NCBI RefSeq assembly: GCF_901875635.1
Contig: NZ_CABFMN010000033.1
Span: 1 to 64,000, forward strand
DNA length: 64,000 nt
Direction of reading: 5' to 3'
Source of the DNA: Xylophilus ampelinus
Lineage (GTDB): Bacteria; Pseudomonadota; Gammaproteobacteria; Burkholderiales; Burkholderiaceae_C
Shown here: one piece after another, positions 8,538 through 16,044 of the stretch
How positions within the stretch are numbered: the first letter of the stretch is position 1
How the letters are laid out: each line of letters opens with the position of its first letter
Notes under the pieces: generated by a model
Databases searched by the model: none
Seen by the model: the letters and a program-made list of their open reading frames with translations, nothing else
Told to the model about the DNA's origin: nothing
Made by a program: the position numbers and the translations under genes

Positions 8538-10403
8538 ATGGCCACCGTCGACGACACGCGGGTTCAACCGCCGCCCCGCTACCCGCTGCGCGAATTCTTT
8601 CGAAATCCCGAACGTTCCTTCTACCGACTGTCCGACGACGGCCGGACGCTGGGGTTCATGCAGCCTGCCGGCGAGGCGCACCGAATGAACCTGTTCGTGC
8701 AGGCGCTCGATGGCGGCGTGCCGAGCGGTGCCCCGCGCCAACTGACCCACGAGACCGCACGCGACATCGCAAGCTACTTCTTCAAGGGCAATGAGGTGCT
8801 GCTCTACCTGAAGGACTTCGCGGGCGACGAGAACTTCCACCTCCTGGCCGTCCAGGCCGGCACCGGCGTGGTCACCGACCTGACGCCCTTCGACAAGGTG
8901 CGTGTCGGCATCGTCGACGACCTCGAGGACGATCCGGACCACCTGCTGATCAGCCACAACCGGCGCGACCCGCAACTGTTCGACGTGTACCGCGTCAACG
9001 TCCATACCGGCGCGGCCCTGTGCGTGGCCGAGAACCCGGGAAACGTCGTGGGCTGGAAGACCGACTCGGCAGGCCGGCTGCGGGCGGCTGTCGTCAGCGA
9101 CGGTCTGGCGAGCCGGGTGCTCTACCGCGACGAGGAGTCGCAGCCTTTTCGCGTGCTCATCGAGACAGACTTCCGCACGCAGGTCGTGCCGGCACTGTTC
9201 GATTTCGACGATCGGCACCTGTACCTGTACAGCCAGCGTGGACGCGACACCCTGGCGCTCGTGCGCATCCACCCGGACCGGCCCGACCACGAGGAGGTGG
9301 TCTTCGCCGTGCCCGATGTCGACCTGGCGGCGGTCGGCCATTCGCGACGCCGCAAGCGGCTGACCGTCGCCTTCTACGCCACCGACCGCATGCAGATGCA
9401 CTTCTTCGACGACGTGACGCGGGATCTGTATTGTCGGCTCGAACAGCGTCTTCCCGGTTACGAGTTGCGGCTTCAGGCGCACAACCGCGCGGAGGACCTG
9501 TTCGTGGTCGCCGCGAGCAACGATCGGACGCCGGGAGCGCGCTACCTCTACGACGTCGGCCGCGACGCGCTGACCAAGCTCGGCGACCTGAATCCGGCCC
9601 TGCCGGAGCAAGACATGGCCTTCTCGCGACCCGTTGCCTACCAAAGCCGCGACGGTCTCTTGATCCACGGCTATCTCACGCTGCCGCAGGGGCGCGCAGC
9701 GCGCGGCTTGCCGGTCGTCGTCCATCCGCATGGCGGCCCCTGGGCGCGTGACCACTGGGGCTACGACCCCCAGGTGCAGTTCTTGGCCAACCGAGGCTAC
9801 GCGGTTTTGCAGACGAACTTTCGCGGCTCCACGGGCTACGGGCGTGCATTCTGGGAGGCCGGCTTCGGCCAGTGGGGCCTGGCGATGCAGGACGACATCA
9901 GTGATGGCGTGCAATGGTTGATCGACCAGCGCATCGCGGACCCGCGGCGCGTTGCCATCTATGGCGCCAGCTACGGCGGGTACGCCACACTGGCGGGCGT
10001 GGCTTTCACGCCCGATCTCTACGCCGCTGCCGTGGACTACGTGGGCGTTTCCAACCTCTTCACGTTCCTCAACACGATCCCGCCGTACTGGAAGCCCCTG
10101 TTGGTCAAGATGCGGGCGATGGTGGGTGATCCCGAACAGGACCGGGATCGACTTGCGGCCACCTCACCCGCCTTGCACGCGGACCGCATCCGGGCGCCCC
10201 TTTTCATCGCCCAGGGCTCCACGGACCCTCGCGTGAACAAGGCCGAGAGCGACCAGATGGTCGAGGCCTTGCGGGCGCGCGGCGTCGAGGTCGAGTACAT
10301 GGTGAAGGACAACGAAGGCCACGGCTTTCGCAACGACGAGAACAAGTTCGAGTTCTATGAGGCGATGGAGGCTTTTCTGGCGCGGCACCTCCAGCCTGAT
10401 TGA
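8538..10403 (+). CDS. S9 family peptidase (prolyl oligopeptidase / acylaminoacyl-peptidase type)
   Basis: Serine peptidase with an N-terminal beta-propeller-like half (residues about 30-370) and a C-terminal alpha/beta-hydrolase domain. Catalytic residues can be read: Ser478 in YGASYGGYATL, Asp563 in GSTDPRVNKAES and His595 in DNEGHGF; HPHGGPWARDHWG supplies the oxyanion region. No signal peptide, so cytoplasmic cleavage of short peptides is likely. 621 aa, normal for the acylaminoacyl-peptidase branch. RBS AGAGGGGG precedes ATG 8538. It stands alone between plsC and a tRNA gene, and its substrate is not predictable from context. Confidence 0.92.
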   Translation: MATVDDTRVQPPPRYPLREFFRNPERSFYRLSDDGRTLGFMQPAGEAHRMNLFVQALDGGVPSGAPRQLTHETARDIASYFFKGNEVLLYLKDFAGDENFHLLAVQAGTGVVTDLTPFDKVRVGIVDDLEDDPDHLLISHNRRDPQLFDVYRVNVHTGAALCVAENPGNVVGWKTDSAGRLRAAVVSDGLASRVLYRDEESQPFRVLIETDFRTQVVPALFDFDDRHLYLYSQRGRDTLALVRIHPDRPDHEEVVFAVPDVDLAAVGHSRRRKRLTVAFYATDRMQMHFFDDVTRDLYCRLEQRLPGYELRLQAHNRAEDLFVVAASNDRTPGARYLYDVGRDALTKLGDLNPALPEQDMAFSRPVAYQSRDGLLIHGYLTLPQGRAARGLPVVVHPHGGPWARDHWGYDPQVQFLANRGYAVLQTNFRGSTGYGRAFWEAGFGQWGLAMQDDISDGVQWLIDQRIADPRRVAIYGASYGGYATLAGVAFTPDLYAAAVDYVGVSNLFTFLNTIPPYWKPLLVKMRAMVGDPEQDRDRLAATSPALHADRIRAPLFIAQGSTDPRVNKAESDQMVEALRARGVEVEYMVKDNEGHGFRNDENKFEFYEAMEAFLARHLQPD

Positions 10404-10498
10404 CGCGGGTCACATGAGCGAATCGAGCGTCCGGGCGGCCAGGGCGTGCCGGGCTGCAGCGCGGCACTTCCGTGCGGTGGGTTAAAGTCGCCGCGCCC

Positions 10499-10573
10499 GT
10501 CTCCGTAGTTCAATGGATAGAACGGCCCCCTCCTAAGGGGCAGATACAGGTTCGATTCCTGTCGGGGGCACCA
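10499..10573 (+). tRNA. tRNA-Arg (anticodon CCU)
   Basis: A 75-nt cloverleaf: acceptor GTCTCCG pairs with CGGGGGC (two G-U pairs), D-arm GTTCAATGGATAGAAC, anticodon stem GCCCC/GGGGC with loop CTCCTAA (anticodon CCT at 10532-10534), T-arm ACAGGTTCGATTCCTGT, discriminator A and encoded CCA at 10571-10573. Reads AGG codons, which are rare in this GC-rich genome. tRNA-Arg(CCU) is a recurrent integration site for islands, and the following 5 kb has an accessory look. Confidence 0.97.
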
Positions 10574-10972
10574 GTAAGTTGTTGATTTTGCTGTGGTTTG
10601 CCCCCAAATGGGACAGCAACGGGACACCGGGCGGTCATCTTCGCGCGAGCGCAGGAGCGTCCGGCACAGCGCTTCATCAACGGCCTCCGCATCTGATCGA
10701 CATTGCAGCAGAGTCCTGCCGCGCCGGGAGCGCCTTCTGTGCGCGACTAACGGCGGCAAGTCGGGCGCGGCTCGTGCCCGCCGGCATCACCCCTGTCCCT
10801 CGCTGAGGTCGTCCAGCACCCCCCGCCCCGAACACCGGCGCGCACCACCACATCTGCGCCTACTAGTGGTAGGCCATCTTCCTGCCGGTCCGACGCGGGA
10901 CATGTCGGTGCCGGCGAACGCAAGCCGCTGACTTGGAGCGCGATCGTCACCGCGTCCATTGCTGGCAGCCCA
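10574..10972. other. 399-bp stretch without a recognisable gene
   Basis: No convincing coding frame, terminator or RNA fold. The first 60 bp (GTAAGTTGTTGATTTTGCTG, then CCCAAATGGGACAGCAACGG) are AT-richer than the surroundings and look like what is left beside a tRNA after integrase-mediated insertion, but I cannot identify an integrase gene or a second copy of the tRNA 3' end in the window. Confidence 0.5.
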
Positions 10973-12553
10973 TCAGCAGAGCAGGCCCTCGCAGTCATAC
11001 GCCGTCACGAAAATAAGGTATGACCTATTGTTCTCTGTGTAGCTCTGATAGACCCTTGCGCCAGACGCGCCTTCGCGATTGAGCATGCTCACCAGATCGT
11101 TGGCTGCTCGCACCAGATCCTGTGCAGGCGCCGACAGGGTAGTGTCGACTACGTGATAGCGGAAGATAGTGCGCTGCGCCTTATCTCTCACGTATACCTG
11201 CTTGGCTCCCTGATTGTCCAATGGCGTGCTCAATATCGGCCGTGCACCTTTCGCGCCCTGAGCATTCAATTGAACAATCAATTCCTGGTAGGTCGTCGGG
11301 TATGGCATTACCTCGTATGCGCAGTTAGCGGTTGTCGGCACCTCGCGTATTACCGCAAGGGTGGGCGGGGCGTTCGTCGAATCGACCGAGCAATACCCGG
11401 CTTGGCCGCGCGCGTTAAATCTCGCCAATAAACTTTGCGAACTCTCGCCAGCAAACGGGTCGACGATTTCCGGCGCAAACTCGTACGTCTTCGTGTCGTC
11501 AAGACGTCGACTGAAGGTCTCTCTGACCGCCGTTCCATCGATAAACAGTCCCGTTCGAAGATAGCCTTGGCTGCCTTGTGCCTGCAGGTCCGCCAAACTC
11601 GGAAGAGTTGCGCCGGTCATCGTGACGACGCGATGGTCATAGCCCAAGATCGCCGCTTTCCTCCGGTAGATGGCACGAGCCTCTAGCTGCGGATAAGTTG
11701 CGACGAACGCGTTGCTGTGCCATAGGTGGCCTGCCATTCCAGGACTGCGCAACTCGGTCAGAAATGTGCTGAAGTCGGACGCATTCACGCTGCCCAATAT
11801 GTAGGTGTAAGGCGTCGTCTTCATGGGGGCCAGGGCGGCCCACGCTTGATAAGCAACGCCCTCGAACCTGTACTGAGGCAGAGTATTGCTAACCTGGTCT
11901 CTTTCTTGTGCAGACAGCGTGTAGAAGTGAGTGCCAGTCTCTGTGTTGTAGAAGCGATAGATGGGAGTGCTGGTGGAATCGCCATCCTGAGTGCCGTACC
12001 AGGCCGTGCCTTCGAACGTGTAGACATGGGCCAAGTTCGCGCGGACTTGATCGCGCTCCGTGTCGCTAGCCGAGTAGAAGTGCGTGCCGTTCTCCCGGTT
12101 GTAGAAGCGATAAACCGCTTGGACTCCAAACTGAGCGACGGTTTGCGCGTAGAAGCTGGTGCCCTCAAACGTGTATTGAGGCAGCGTAGCGATGACATGG
12201 TCACGCTCCGCAGCACTGATCGTGTAGAAGTGGGTGCCCTTCTCGCGGTTGTAAAACCGGTAAACCGGCGCGCGGCCGTTATCGGAGATCTTGAGCACCA
12301 CCGCGTTCTGATCGGCCGCGGGAACCGCTGCCGACTCCAAGCCACTTGCGGCTGCGGGGCTCGGCGCGCTTGCCGCATTCCAGGGTGCCGAGGCAGCTGA
12401 TGCTGGGGGTAAGGCGGCATCGAACTTGATGTCGGCGCTTACATTGACGCCGTTTCCACCGCCGCTGCCTCCGCCTCCACATCCGATCAATGCAAACGCA
12501 CACGCCGCCACTGAGATGAGCGCTCTAACGCTCATGGCATCACTTTTGCCCAT
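10973..12553 (-). CDS. Lipoprotein with three DUF5648-type YRFYN repeats
   Basis: 526 aa. An N-terminal signal ends in a lipobox (FALIGC followed by a Gly/Ser-rich linker), predicting a lipid-anchored envelope or surface protein. Residues about 90-235 hold three 47-residue repeats of the pattern YRFYNxExGTHFYTxSxxERD followed by a YxFEGxxY strand, the DUF5648 repeat seen in bacterial surface and secreted proteins; function unknown. The remaining C-terminal 290 residues contain two weak repeats of a LNxxGAxGAR-type motif and I do not recognise the fold. ATG 12553 was chosen because GAGGCGAGGAT precedes it; ATG 12535 is an alternative. Codon use and GC look lower than in neighbouring core genes, suggesting acquisition. 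Confidence 0.8.
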   Translation of the reverse strand: MGKSDAMSVRALISVAACAFALIGCGGGGSGGGNGVNVSADIKFDAALPPASAASAPWNAASAPSPAAASGLESAAVPAADQNAVVLKISDNGRAPVYRFYNREKGTHFYTISAAERDHVIATLPQYTFEGTSFYAQTVAQFGVQAVYRFYNRENGTHFYSASDTERDQVRANLAHVYTFEGTAWYGTQDGDSTSTPIYRFYNTETGTHFYTLSAQERDQVSNTLPQYRFEGVAYQAWAALAPMKTTPYTYILGSVNASDFSTFLTELRSPGMAGHLWHSNAFVATYPQLEARAIYRRKAAILGYDHRVVTMTGATLPSLADLQAQGSQGYLRTGLFIDGTAVRETFSRRLDDTKTYEFAPEIVDPFAGESSQSLLARFNARGQAGYCSVDSTNAPPTLAVIREVPTTANCAYEVMPYPTTYQELIVQLNAQGAKGARPILSTPLDNQGAKQVYVRDKAQRTIFRYHVVDTTLSAPAQDLVRAANDLVSMLNREGASGARVYQSYTENNRSYLIFVTAYDCEGLLC

Positions 12554-12754
12554 ATCCTCGCCTCGTCCGCCGATTTGTAACGTCGTGATTCTATGGAGCG
12601 TCGGCCCGTCGGTTGGTGCGCGTTTCTTGGTAAGCGTGCGACATTTTTCCGTTTTGCAGACTGGCTCGTGGGTTCAACGGTTGAGGCCGGTGCCAGGCCG
12701 CCGGTACAGAATGCGCGTCTTCATCGGTTCTAGCGCCACTCGCATCATGGCGCC

Positions 12755-13000
12755 ATGTGCAGCAACTAAGAGGCCGTCACCCGCGCGTACCGCATGCTGG
12801 CGTTCTTCGGCCTCGACTCCGAGCACTACGACGAATGGCTCACCTACTCGCCGGGCGAAGCACCGCGGTACTTCAGGCAGTGGATGGGCACGCTGGAGAC
12901 TGAGGCAACGCCGCTGCCGCCTCGGGCGAAGCGGACGAAGGGCGAGGGGCCTCCGCCACCGGAGTTGCCCGAGCGGCCGGACGAGCCGCCGTTGTCCTGA
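12755..13000 (+). pseudogene. Possible remnant of an SRAP (HMCES/YedK-like) protein gene
   Basis: The frame opens MCSN at 12755, meets a TAA at codon 5 (12767-12769) and continues without interruption as EAVTRAYRMLAFFGL and about 60 more residues to 13000. MCSN followed by an aromatic residue, a Val-Thr and a (R/M)L(x)xFFG stretch is how many SRAP-domain proteins (Cys2 attaches to abasic DNA) begin, so the stop looks like a Tyr/Phe codon turned nonsense. The downstream part ends in a proline-rich tail and lacks the rest of the SRAP fold, so the gene is truncated as well. Re-initiation at Met14 (12794) would give a 68-aa product. Family call tentative. Confidence 0.4.
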
Positions 13001-13045
13001 TCTGCGGGCCATGCTGATCCGAAGTAGGACTCAGCGCCGGCCAAT

Positions 13046-13315
13046 TCACGAGCTTTGCTTGGCCAGCAGCCACGGCCGCTCATTCACCTGGGCCAGCAGG
13101 CGCCAGGAGACTCCAGGGCAGCCCCGTGGGTGGCGGGGCAAGCGTTTGTCTTCGCGGGACTGCGGGGGTTTGGTGGCCACGCACACGGTTTCGAAGCCGC
13201 AGCCCGAACACTGATAGATGCCTGTGACCGGGGCGAATTGACCCGGCCTGTAGTGCGCGTCGAACTGCGGTGCCCGGGATAGCTCCAGGCCGGGGCCAAA
13301 CGTGAGGAAGGCCAT
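13046..13315 (-). CDS. Small zinc-ribbon-like protein
   Basis: 89 aa from ATG 13315. The segment YRPGQFAPVTGIYQCSGCGF is typical of small single-knuckle (CxxC) zinc-ribbon proteins that begin with a (Y)xxGxxAPxxGxYxCxxCG strand; a second CP-H/C pair is only partly visible (LPRHPRGCPGVSWRLL). Role unknown. The same frame runs further upstream to 13534 but that part looks non-coding. It sits alone in the accessory stretch. Confidence 0.6.
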   Translation of the reverse strand: MAFLTFGPGLELSRAPQFDAHYRPGQFAPVTGIYQCSGCGFETVCVATKPPQSREDKRLPRHPRGCPGVSWRLLAQVNERPWLLAKQSS

Positions 13316-13540
13316 CGCTGATCGACCAGTGACAAACCGCGCCCTCAGTGGAGCAGCACTGCAGTTCGGTCCCAACAATGCACGATGCGCGCCACCTCCC
13401 GGAGGCACTGGCCATTTCGGCGAGGCTGAACGCTGGCGCGGCGCGACCGCCAAGTGTCCTTGGAAACTTGATGTTGGAACCCGTGGCAGTCGGCGACCAA
13501 AAAGTCCAACTGCTCGGAGGCTGCCGGCGTACATTCAGGA

Positions 13541-13759
13541 ATGCCCGCTCCTACCCATCTCACAATCAAGCGGTTCGAGCAGAGGGCTGCCGGCATGGGC
13601 CAGGAGTGGCGCCAGCAAGGGCTGGAAGACACGATCGCCGAGCTGGCGCGCTGGATGGATGGTGCCCACATCAGGCTCAACGACGAGGACAGGGCCGAAT
13701 TGGTGGAGATCGGCGGGGCACTGTGCCATGAGGCGAGGCGCAGGCGTGTGGGCGCATGA
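13541..13759 (+). CDS. Hypothetical small helical protein
   Basis: 72 aa with a balanced, coding-like composition: MPAPTHLTIKRFEQRAAGMG, then a predicted helical stretch (GLEDTIAELARWMDG) and an acidic-to-basic tail (DRAELVEIGGALCHEARRRR). No signal peptide or membrane segment. No family recognised. It could be a small regulatory protein or an antitoxin-like protein, but no toxin partner lies next to it. Confidence 0.5.
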   Translation: MPAPTHLTIKRFEQRAAGMGQEWRQQGLEDTIAELARWMDGAHIRLNDEDRAELVEIGGALCHEARRRRVGA

Positions 13760-13943
13760 GAATGCTCGCATGGCAGCGGGCTTGGCGCTGATCCACGGAC
13801 GGTCGCCTCGAGGCCGGCTCTCGAATCAGGGTTGCGTGTTGGGCTGCTGACCTTGGCCTGGCCGGCACAGCGCGTCTCCGGTCAGCCTTCGGCATGGCGT
13901 GATGCGGGACGGGGCTCGCACGCCACGGCTCCAGCAATCGCGG

Positions 13944-14351
13944 TCACCGGTCCTCGATCCAACGCAGCACCGTGAGTCCGGCCCACACATTCAGGGCGAT
14001 GGCCGATGCCAGAAGCGCGGCGCCTGCCCACGCCGAATTCCCTGGAACGAGGAGCAGCAGCGGCGTCCACGGCAGTGCCAGCACCAGTGTGTACAGGGCT
14101 GCCAGCGCATCCGCTCGCGACCCCATCCATCCATGCGCGCTGACGGGAACGAGCAACAGGGCGAGGGCGCCAGCCCCCGCGTATGCCCACAGCAGGCGGC
14201 GCAGAAGGAACGCGGAGCCGGAATGCCTGCGATGCGCGTCCTTCCAGTCGGTGAGCCATCGGGCCACCTCCTTGAGGCGCATGGCCTTTGCATCGATGTC
14301 GGCCGCGCCGCCGGGTCGGGGTTGCATGAAGTCATTCTGGCCGAGTCCCAC
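13944..14351 (-). CDS. Small integral membrane protein, unknown function
   Basis: 135 aa. A basic, helical N-terminal region (MRLKEVARWLTDWKDAHRR) is followed by three or four hydrophobic segments (LLWAYAGAGALALLLVPVSA, ALAALYTLVLALPWTPLLLL, WAGAALLASAIALNVWAGL). ATG 14351 is used; ATG 14327 (MQPRPGG) is possible. No family recognised. Orientation is opposite to the small genes around it; the sRNA candidate at 14437 lies just upstream on the same strand. Confidence 0.65.
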   Translation of the reverse strand: MGLGQNDFMQPRPGGAADIDAKAMRLKEVARWLTDWKDAHRRHSGSAFLLRRLLWAYAGAGALALLLVPVSAHGWMGSRADALAALYTLVLALPWTPLLLLVPGNSAWAGAALLASAIALNVWAGLTVLRWIEDR

Positions 14352-14436
14352 GCGCCTGCCAGGCGCTTTCGCTCAGGGATTCGTAGGACAGCAACACCGC
14401 CGCGGGCGGTCTTGCCGAACGCGAAAAGCAGATGCT

Positions 14437-14519
14437 GAAAAAAAGACAACCCGCCGAAGCGGGTTGAAGGCAGCCCTTCATACGAGGAGGGAGGAGGAGA
14501 AGAGACAAGGGCTGCAGGA
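14437..14519 (-). ncRNA. Candidate sRNA 1 with anti-Shine-Dalgarno loop (CCUCCUCCC) and intrinsic terminator
   Basis: Reading the minus strand: stem GCAGCCCTT (14515-14507), a 28-nt C/U-rich loop containing CTCCTCCTCCCTCCTC, the closing arm AAGGGCTGC (14478-14470), then AACCCGC-TTCG-GCGGGTT (14465-14448) followed by GTCTTTTTTTC, a textbook intrinsic terminator. The loop carries CCUCCUCCC, the hallmark of the cuckoo/CcsR class of proteobacterial sRNAs and complementary to Shine-Dalgarno sequences. A second, diverged copy lies at 15108-15187. The promoter was not identified with confidence. The 5' end is inferred from the stem. Confidence 0.65.
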
Positions 14520-14717
14520 ATGGACTGTGACGGCGTGGACTTAAGCGAGGCTGAAGCGGGCGCCCCCTCCGGTGCGCCGCCGCGCGCCTGCTGGCGAACC
14601 GGGAATCCATCTGTCATCGAAACTCGCAACACCAAAAAAGTACTACCAAGGTTTAATTTTGTTAACCTAAGTGTTCATTTTTGCGTTATCGTCGGGCACC
14701 CCTGACCACACTTCGCC

Positions 14718-15035
14718 ATGACCACCGATCGCGACTTCCAGCTTTTCCTCACCCGCCTGAACGCAGCCGACCTGGCGTGCATCGCCGGGTTGCGCCAAGG
14801 GTGGGGCGACGAGGCGGCCGAGCGCGTGGCGGAAGGCCTGCGCATCGCGGCCGAATGCCGCCGCCAGGCGGAACTGCGCCAGGCCAGGGCCCATGCGCGT
14901 AGGGCCGTGTGGGTGGGCATGCGTCGGCAATGGCGCCACTGGTGCCATGTCGCCAAGCGGCCGGTCGGCCCCTGGGCGCACAGCGTTGGCGGCCGCCTGC
15001 GCCAGCGGTTGTCTTCCTTCGGCCAACTGGCCTGA
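14718..15035 (+). CDS. Hypothetical Arg-rich small protein between the two sRNA candidates
   Basis: 105 aa, strongly basic: MTTDRDFQLFLTRLNAADLA followed by a helical region rich in Arg and Trp (RRAVWVGMRRQWRHWCHVAK). No signal peptide, no family recognised. The 14625-14700 region upstream is unusually AT-rich for this genome (GGTTTAATTTTGTTAACC, an imperfect inverted repeat) and probably holds its promoter. It lies between two related minus-strand sRNA candidates; cuckoo-type sRNAs in other proteobacteria are often linked to small Arg-rich (DUF1127) genes, but this protein is longer and I cannot match it to DUF1127. Confidence 0.6.
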   Translation: MTTDRDFQLFLTRLNAADLACIAGLRQGWGDEAAERVAEGLRIAAECRRQAELRQARAHARRAVWVGMRRQWRHWCHVAKRPVGPWAHSVGGRLRQRLSSFGQLA

Positions 15036-15107
15036 GCCGGATTCGCTGCCCGCGACAGCCCGCGGCGGGTAGTCCGCACCTCATCTTTTCGACAAATCTC
15101 GCTCGCC

Positions 15108-15187
15108 CAAAAGAAAACCCGCCGAAGCGGGTCAACAGCAGCCCGATAGACGGGAGGAGGAGTCGGAAGAGACGCCGGGCTGCCGAG
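15108..15187 (-). ncRNA. Candidate sRNA 2 with anti-Shine-Dalgarno loop (CCUCCUCCC) and intrinsic terminator
   Basis: Same architecture as 14437-14519. Minus strand: GCAGCCCG (15183-15176), a 30-nt loop with ACTCCTCCTCCCGTC, CGGGCTGC (15145-15138), a short spacer, then ACCCGC-TTCG-GCGGGT (15132-15117) and the U-rich tail TTTTCTTTT. Stem and terminator sequences are shared with copy 1 while the loop flanks differ, as expected for paralogous sRNAs rather than a recent duplication. It converges on the 3' end of the 105-aa gene. Confidence 0.65.
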
Positions 15188-15345
15188 ATCCCAGTGTGCC
15201 GATGGCACCTGAACGTGTGCTGAGTAAACCAGGCTAGGCAAGCACCGCCGTACGGTCTCGCCGACAGCCGGTGGCCGGCCCGGCCTACCTGCACGACGCG
15301 CGCGGCTTCGCAGCATGGGAATCCACTCAGTAAAAGGAGCCCACC

Positions 15346-15660
15346 ATGCCACGTGGAGACAAGTCCGCTTACTCCGATAAGCAGAAGCGACAGGCCGAGC
15401 ACATTGAGCAGGGTTACGAGAAACGCGGCGTGTCCGGGCCCGAGGCAGAACGCCGTGCCTGGGCCACCGTGAATGCCGAGACCGGCGGTGGAAAGAAATC
15501 CGGATCCGGCCGCGGCAAGGCCGAAAACCATGCGCCGTCACGCAAGGGGGGCGAGCGCGGCGGGGCGGCCTCCGCCGGCCGGTCGGCCGCCGAGCGCTCC
15601 GCATCGGCAAAGAAGGCGGCCGCCACCCGCAAACGCAACGCGGCCCGCGCCAAGCGCTGA
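15346..15660 (+). CDS. Small basic Lys/Arg/Ser-rich protein (often labelled plasmid stabilisation protein)
   Basis: 104 aa. The conserved N-terminal part MPRGDKSAYSDKQKRQAEHI, then EKRGVSGPEAERRAWATVN, is followed by a low-complexity Gly/Lys/Ser/Ala/Arg tail. This family is frequent in Burkholderiales chromosomes and commonly carries the label plasmid stabilisation protein, without experimental basis that I know of; a DNA-associated role is only suggested by the charge. AAAGGAG 8 bp upstream of ATG 15346 is a good RBS. Confidence 0.8.
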   Translation: MPRGDKSAYSDKQKRQAEHIEQGYEKRGVSGPEAERRAWATVNAETGGGKKSGSGRGKAENHAPSRKGGERGGAASAGRSAAERSASAKKAAATRKRNAARAKR

Positions 15661-15779
15661 GCCTGTCGCATCTCCTGCAGACGAGGAGATGCATCGCGGC
15701 CGATGCTGCTGAGCAGCGGCTCGGCCGGCCGTCAGCATGATGTCGCCGCACCCTCCGACAATCGGCCGCTGGAGGTCCG

Positions 15780-16028
15780 ATGGTCAACTGGATGGGCGTG
15801 GTGCTGCTGCTTGTGGCGGTGTCGTGTGGCGCAGGCTATGTGTGGCACGAGCGTGAAGTGAAGCGATTGCGCAGGCGCAGCCGACGACTGGCGGCACGTG
15901 CCCCCCACGCCACGCGCCACTCCCACCGCCTGCACGACGAGCTGAGCGAACGCATGAACCTCACTGTGCTTCTCGCATTGATCGGGCTGCTCAGCCTGGC
16001 GGCCGGCCTCACGCTGCTGTTCCATTGA
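15780..16028 (+). CDS. Small membrane protein with two transmembrane segments
   Basis: 82 aa: an N-terminal hydrophobic helix (MGVVLLLVAVSCGAGYVW), a highly basic loop (KRLRRRSRRLAARAPHATRH) and a C-terminal hydrophobic helix (LTVLLALIGLLSLAAGLTLL). The charge pattern places the loop in the cytoplasm. No family recognised. Convergent with tamB, 16 bp apart, without an obvious terminator. Confidence 0.6.
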   Translation: MVNWMGVVLLLVAVSCGAGYVWHEREVKRLRRRSRRLAARAPHATRHSHRLHDELSERMNLTVLLALIGLLSLAAGLTLLFH

Positions 16029-16044
16029 TCGGCCGCAGATCGCA

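Noticed and set aside
10355..10759. Minus-strand frames containing PRQESNLYLPLRRG-type sequence across the tRNA
   Set aside because: This is the usual translation artefact of the antisense of tRNA-Arg. I also considered an integrase C-terminal remnant in 10580-10692 but no integrase motif (R-H-R-Y) is present.
12426..13214. 262-aa plus-strand frame between the lipoprotein and small genes
   Set aside because: Spans the opposite strand of the lipoprotein N-terminus and has no family features; the SRAP-like remnant in another frame is a better explanation of the middle part.
13302..13850. 182-aa and 127-aa plus-strand frames near 13.3-13.8 kb
   Set aside because: Low-complexity composition without a ribosome-binding site; the 72-aa frame at 13541 has better coding character.
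10499..16028. Island boundary with duplicated tRNA 3' end (attR)
   Set aside because: No second copy of GGTTCGATTCCTGTCGGGG was found in the window.
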